Source: Acidobacteriota bacterium
Lineage (GTDB): Bacteria > Acidobacteriota > Terriglobia > Bryobacterales > JACQDG01
Direction: 5' to 3'
Assembly: GCA_016201185.1 (NCBI GenBank)
Contig: JACQDG010000102.1
Coordinates: 1-6,977 of the forward strand
DNA: 6,977 bases
Position numbers and translations under genes: made by a program. Each line of letters starts with the position of its first letter. Position 1 is the stretch's first letter. The notes below the pieces were generated by a model that was given only the letters and a program-made list of their open reading frames with translations, made no database searches and was not told the DNA's origin. Positions 5,119 through 6,977 of this stretch are shown piece by piece.

Positions 5119-6977
5119 CTACTTCAGCCGGGAGCCGACCGGGACATCCTCGAGGAACCCAGCCAGCACGGGAGCGCCGCTTTCGAGCGAGGCGGCGACG
5201 ATCATGCCGTTCGACTCGATGCCCCGCAGCTTGCGTGGCTGAAGGTTGGCGACGATGACGACCTTACGGCCCACCATCTGCTCGGGCGTATAGGCCTGCG
5301 CAATGCCCGCGACGATGGAGCGCGGCTCGGGCTCGCCAATATCCACCACCATGTGGAGCAGCTTGTCGGCGCCCTTGACTCGCTCCGCCGATTTCACCAG
5401 GCCCACGCGCATGTCTACGCTAGCGAAATCATCGATGGAGATTTTATGGTCCGCTGCGGACGCTTCTGCCTTCGCCGGCGGCGCTTCCTTCTTGCCCGGC
5501 ATCTCTTTACCCATAAGGGCAGCCTGCTCTTGGGCGACGTGTTCTTCGAGCTCGCGCATCTTCTGTATGGCCTCCGCCTTATCGAGCCGTGGGAACACTC
5601 CTTCGATTTTGCCGATTTTCTGTCCGGGCCTGAGCTGGCCCCAGTCGAGCGCGTCGAGGCGCTGAGCAGCGGGCGAGCTGCTCTCGCCGAGCTGGCGCCA
5701 GATCTTCTCCGCCGAAACAGGGAGGACCGGGTAGAGCAGGGCCGCACAGATGCGCAGGGCCTCGGCGGCGGTGTAAAGGACCTGCCGGAGCCGCTCCTTC
5801 GATTCCGGATCGGAGCGTTCGGCGAGTTCCCAAGGCTTGTGCTCGACGATGTATTTGTCCACGGCGGCCTGCACCGACCAGATGCTTTCGAGGGCGCGCG
5901 AAAATTCAAAGTTCTCGAAGAAGGCGCCGGACTGGGCGATCGCCTCACGCGCCAGCCGGGCGATCGCAGGCTGGGCACCGTCGCCAGGGTTGGGAACGGC
6001 GCCGTCGCAATACTTCGCGATCATGGTCAGCGTCCGGCTGGCCAGGTTGCCCAGGCCGTTGGCCAGGTCGGAGTTGTAGCGGGTAACCAAAGCGTCGTAG
6101 CTGAAGTTGCCATCCTGGCCGAAGGCGATGTCGCGCAATAAATAGTAGCGCAGCCCCTCGATGCCCACCACCCTGGCGATAGGCGAAGGGCGCACGATGT
6201 TGCCCAGCGACTTGCTCATCTTCTCCTGCTCGAACAGGAGCCACCCGTGCGCGAAGACGCGCTTAGGGATGGGCCGGCCGGCGGCCCACAGGAACGCCGG
6301 CCAGTAGACGGCGTGGAAGCGGACAATTTCTTTCCCGATCAGGTGCAGGTCGGCGGGCCATAGTTTTTCGGCGCGCGCCACCTGCTCCGGATCACCACCG
6401 AAGCCGATGCCGCTCATGTAGGCGATCAGAGCGTCAAACCAGACATAGAAAACATGCCGGCTCTCGCCGGGCACGGGAATGCCCCAGGTGATCGAAGTCC
6501 GGGTGATGGACAGGTCGCGCAGGCCCTGCCGCACGAAGGATTCGACCTCGTTGCGCCGTGTCTCGGGCTGCACGAACCCCGTCTCGTAAAGCTTCAGCAG
6601 GCGGCTCTCGAAGGCGGAGAGCTTGAAGAAGAAGTTTTCTTCCGTCACCGTTTCTGTCGGGCGGCCGCAGTTCGGGCAGGGATCGCCGGGGCCGGCGTCG
6701 TTGACGTACAGCTCGCAGTTGACGCAATACTGGCCGGTGTACTCGCCTTTGTAGATATAGCCGTTCTTGCGGCAGCGGTCGAAGAGCCACTGCACGGCGC
6801 GGTGGTGCTGGGGGCTGGTGGTACGGATGAAGCTGTCATAAGCAATGCCCAGCTCGTCCCACTGGGCGCGAAACGCGCCGGCGACTCGATCGGTGAACTC
6901 CCGGGGAGAGAGCCCAGTAGCTTTCACGGCCCGCTCGACATGCTGGCCGTGCTCGTCGGTGCCGGTTACCAGAAACG
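5119..6977 (-). CDS. metG: Methionyl-tRNA synthetase with C-terminal tRNA-binding domain (5' end outside window)
   Basis: Charges tRNA-Met with methionine in the cytosol. The frame stays open to the right edge, where it reads FLVTGTDEHGQHVERAVKAT, a class I MetRS core sequence. About 45-55 N-terminal residues, including the HIGH motif, are therefore missing. A zinc-knuckle-like CVNC...CPNC pair lies at about 6668-6726. The KMSKS motif, within KMSKSLGN, is intact at 6208-6222. The anticodon-binding helical region follows. After an Ala/Lys-rich linker (about 5449-5515), a Trbp111/EMAP-like OB-fold domain (5119 to about 5448; DMRVG, VVDIG, GIESNGMIVAA) completes the protein. That appended domain helps tRNA binding and dimerisation in many bacterial enzymes. 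The stop is TAG at 5119-5121. It is the most upstream visible gene of a probable operon with tatD, the polyprenyl synthase and the CYTH gene. Confidence 0.97.
   Translation of the reverse strand, partial: FLVTGTDEHGQHVERAVKATGLSPREFTDRVAGAFRAQWDELGIAYDSFIRTTSPQHHRAVQWLFDRCRKNGYIYKGEYTGQYCVNCELYVNDAGPGDPCPNCGRPTETVTEENFFFKLSAFESRLLKLYETGFVQPETRRNEVESFVRQGLRDLSITRTSITWGIPVPGESRHVFYVWFDALIAYMSGIGFGGDPEQVARAEKLWPADLHLIGKEIVRFHAVYWPAFLWAAGRPIPKRVFAHGWLLFEQEKMSKSLGNIVRPSPIARVVGIEGLRYYLLRDIAFGQDGNFSYDALVTRYNSDLANGLGNLASRTLTMIAKYCDGAVPNPGDGAQPAIARLAREAIAQSGAFFENFEFSRALESIWSVQAAVDKYIVEHKPWELAERSDPESKERLRQVLYTAAEALRICAALLYPVLPVSAEKIWRQLGESSSPAAQRLDALDWGQLRPGQKIGKIEGVFPRLDKAEAIQKMRELEEHVAQEQAALMGKEMPGKKEAPPAKAEASAADHKISIDDFASVDMRVGLVKSAERVKGADKLLHMVVDIGEPEPRSIVAGIAQAYTPEQMVGRKVVIVANLQPRKLRGIESNGMIVAASLESGAPVLAGFLEDVPVGSRLK

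Noticed and set aside
1..6977. CRISPR arrays, insertion sequences, tRNA or rRNA genes
   Set aside because: No regularly spaced direct repeats, transposase motifs, terminal inverted repeats or tRNA-like cloverleaf were recognised. Coding density is high and the genes are ordinary chromosomal ones.

Overview
The window is a GC-rich bacterial chromosome segment with every recognisable gene on the minus strand, so it reads from right to left. Gene content and codon use suggest an Acidobacteriota-like or similar high-GC Gram-negative soil bacterium. That placement is an inference from gene style only; no marker gene here settles it.

Right half (about 6977 to 2646): a tightly packed run of housekeeping genes in the order metG (5' end outside the window), tatD-family metal-dependent DNase, a medium/long-chain trans-polyprenyl diphosphate synthase, and a CYTH-domain (class IV adenylate cyclase / thiamine triphosphatase superfamily) protein. 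The gaps are 17, 59 and 33 bases, which fits one operon. metG next to tatD is a common bacterial pairing.

Middle (2645 to 2395): about 250 bases without a gene. On the minus strand it holds a structured stretch with a closing stem, internal hairpins, a possible antiterminator and a textbook intrinsic terminator. The terminator's U-run ends only 40 bases before the ATG of the next gene. There is too little room for a promoter after it, so the terminator probably lies inside the leader of the downstream operon. The same stretch carries a perfect-arm GGGAC/GTCCC dyad that resembles a DosR/DevR-type operator.

Left half (2394 to 1): two genes that look like one metal-transport unit. The first is a soluble protein built of two PRC-barrel-like segments, an MgtE-type N domain and a CBS pair, i.e. 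the cytosolic Mg2+-sensing half of MgtE without its channel. The second is an NRAMP/SLC11-superfamily transporter, cut by the window edge, whose metal-site motifs are changed: DPGN reads DSGG and MPH reads APW. The loss of the methionine resembles NRAMP-related Mg2+ transporters.

The main hypothesis from this window is a split Mg2+ (or other divalent metal) uptake system: an NRAMP-fold permease with a trans-acting MgtE-like sensor, possibly controlled by a transcription-attenuating leader RNA.
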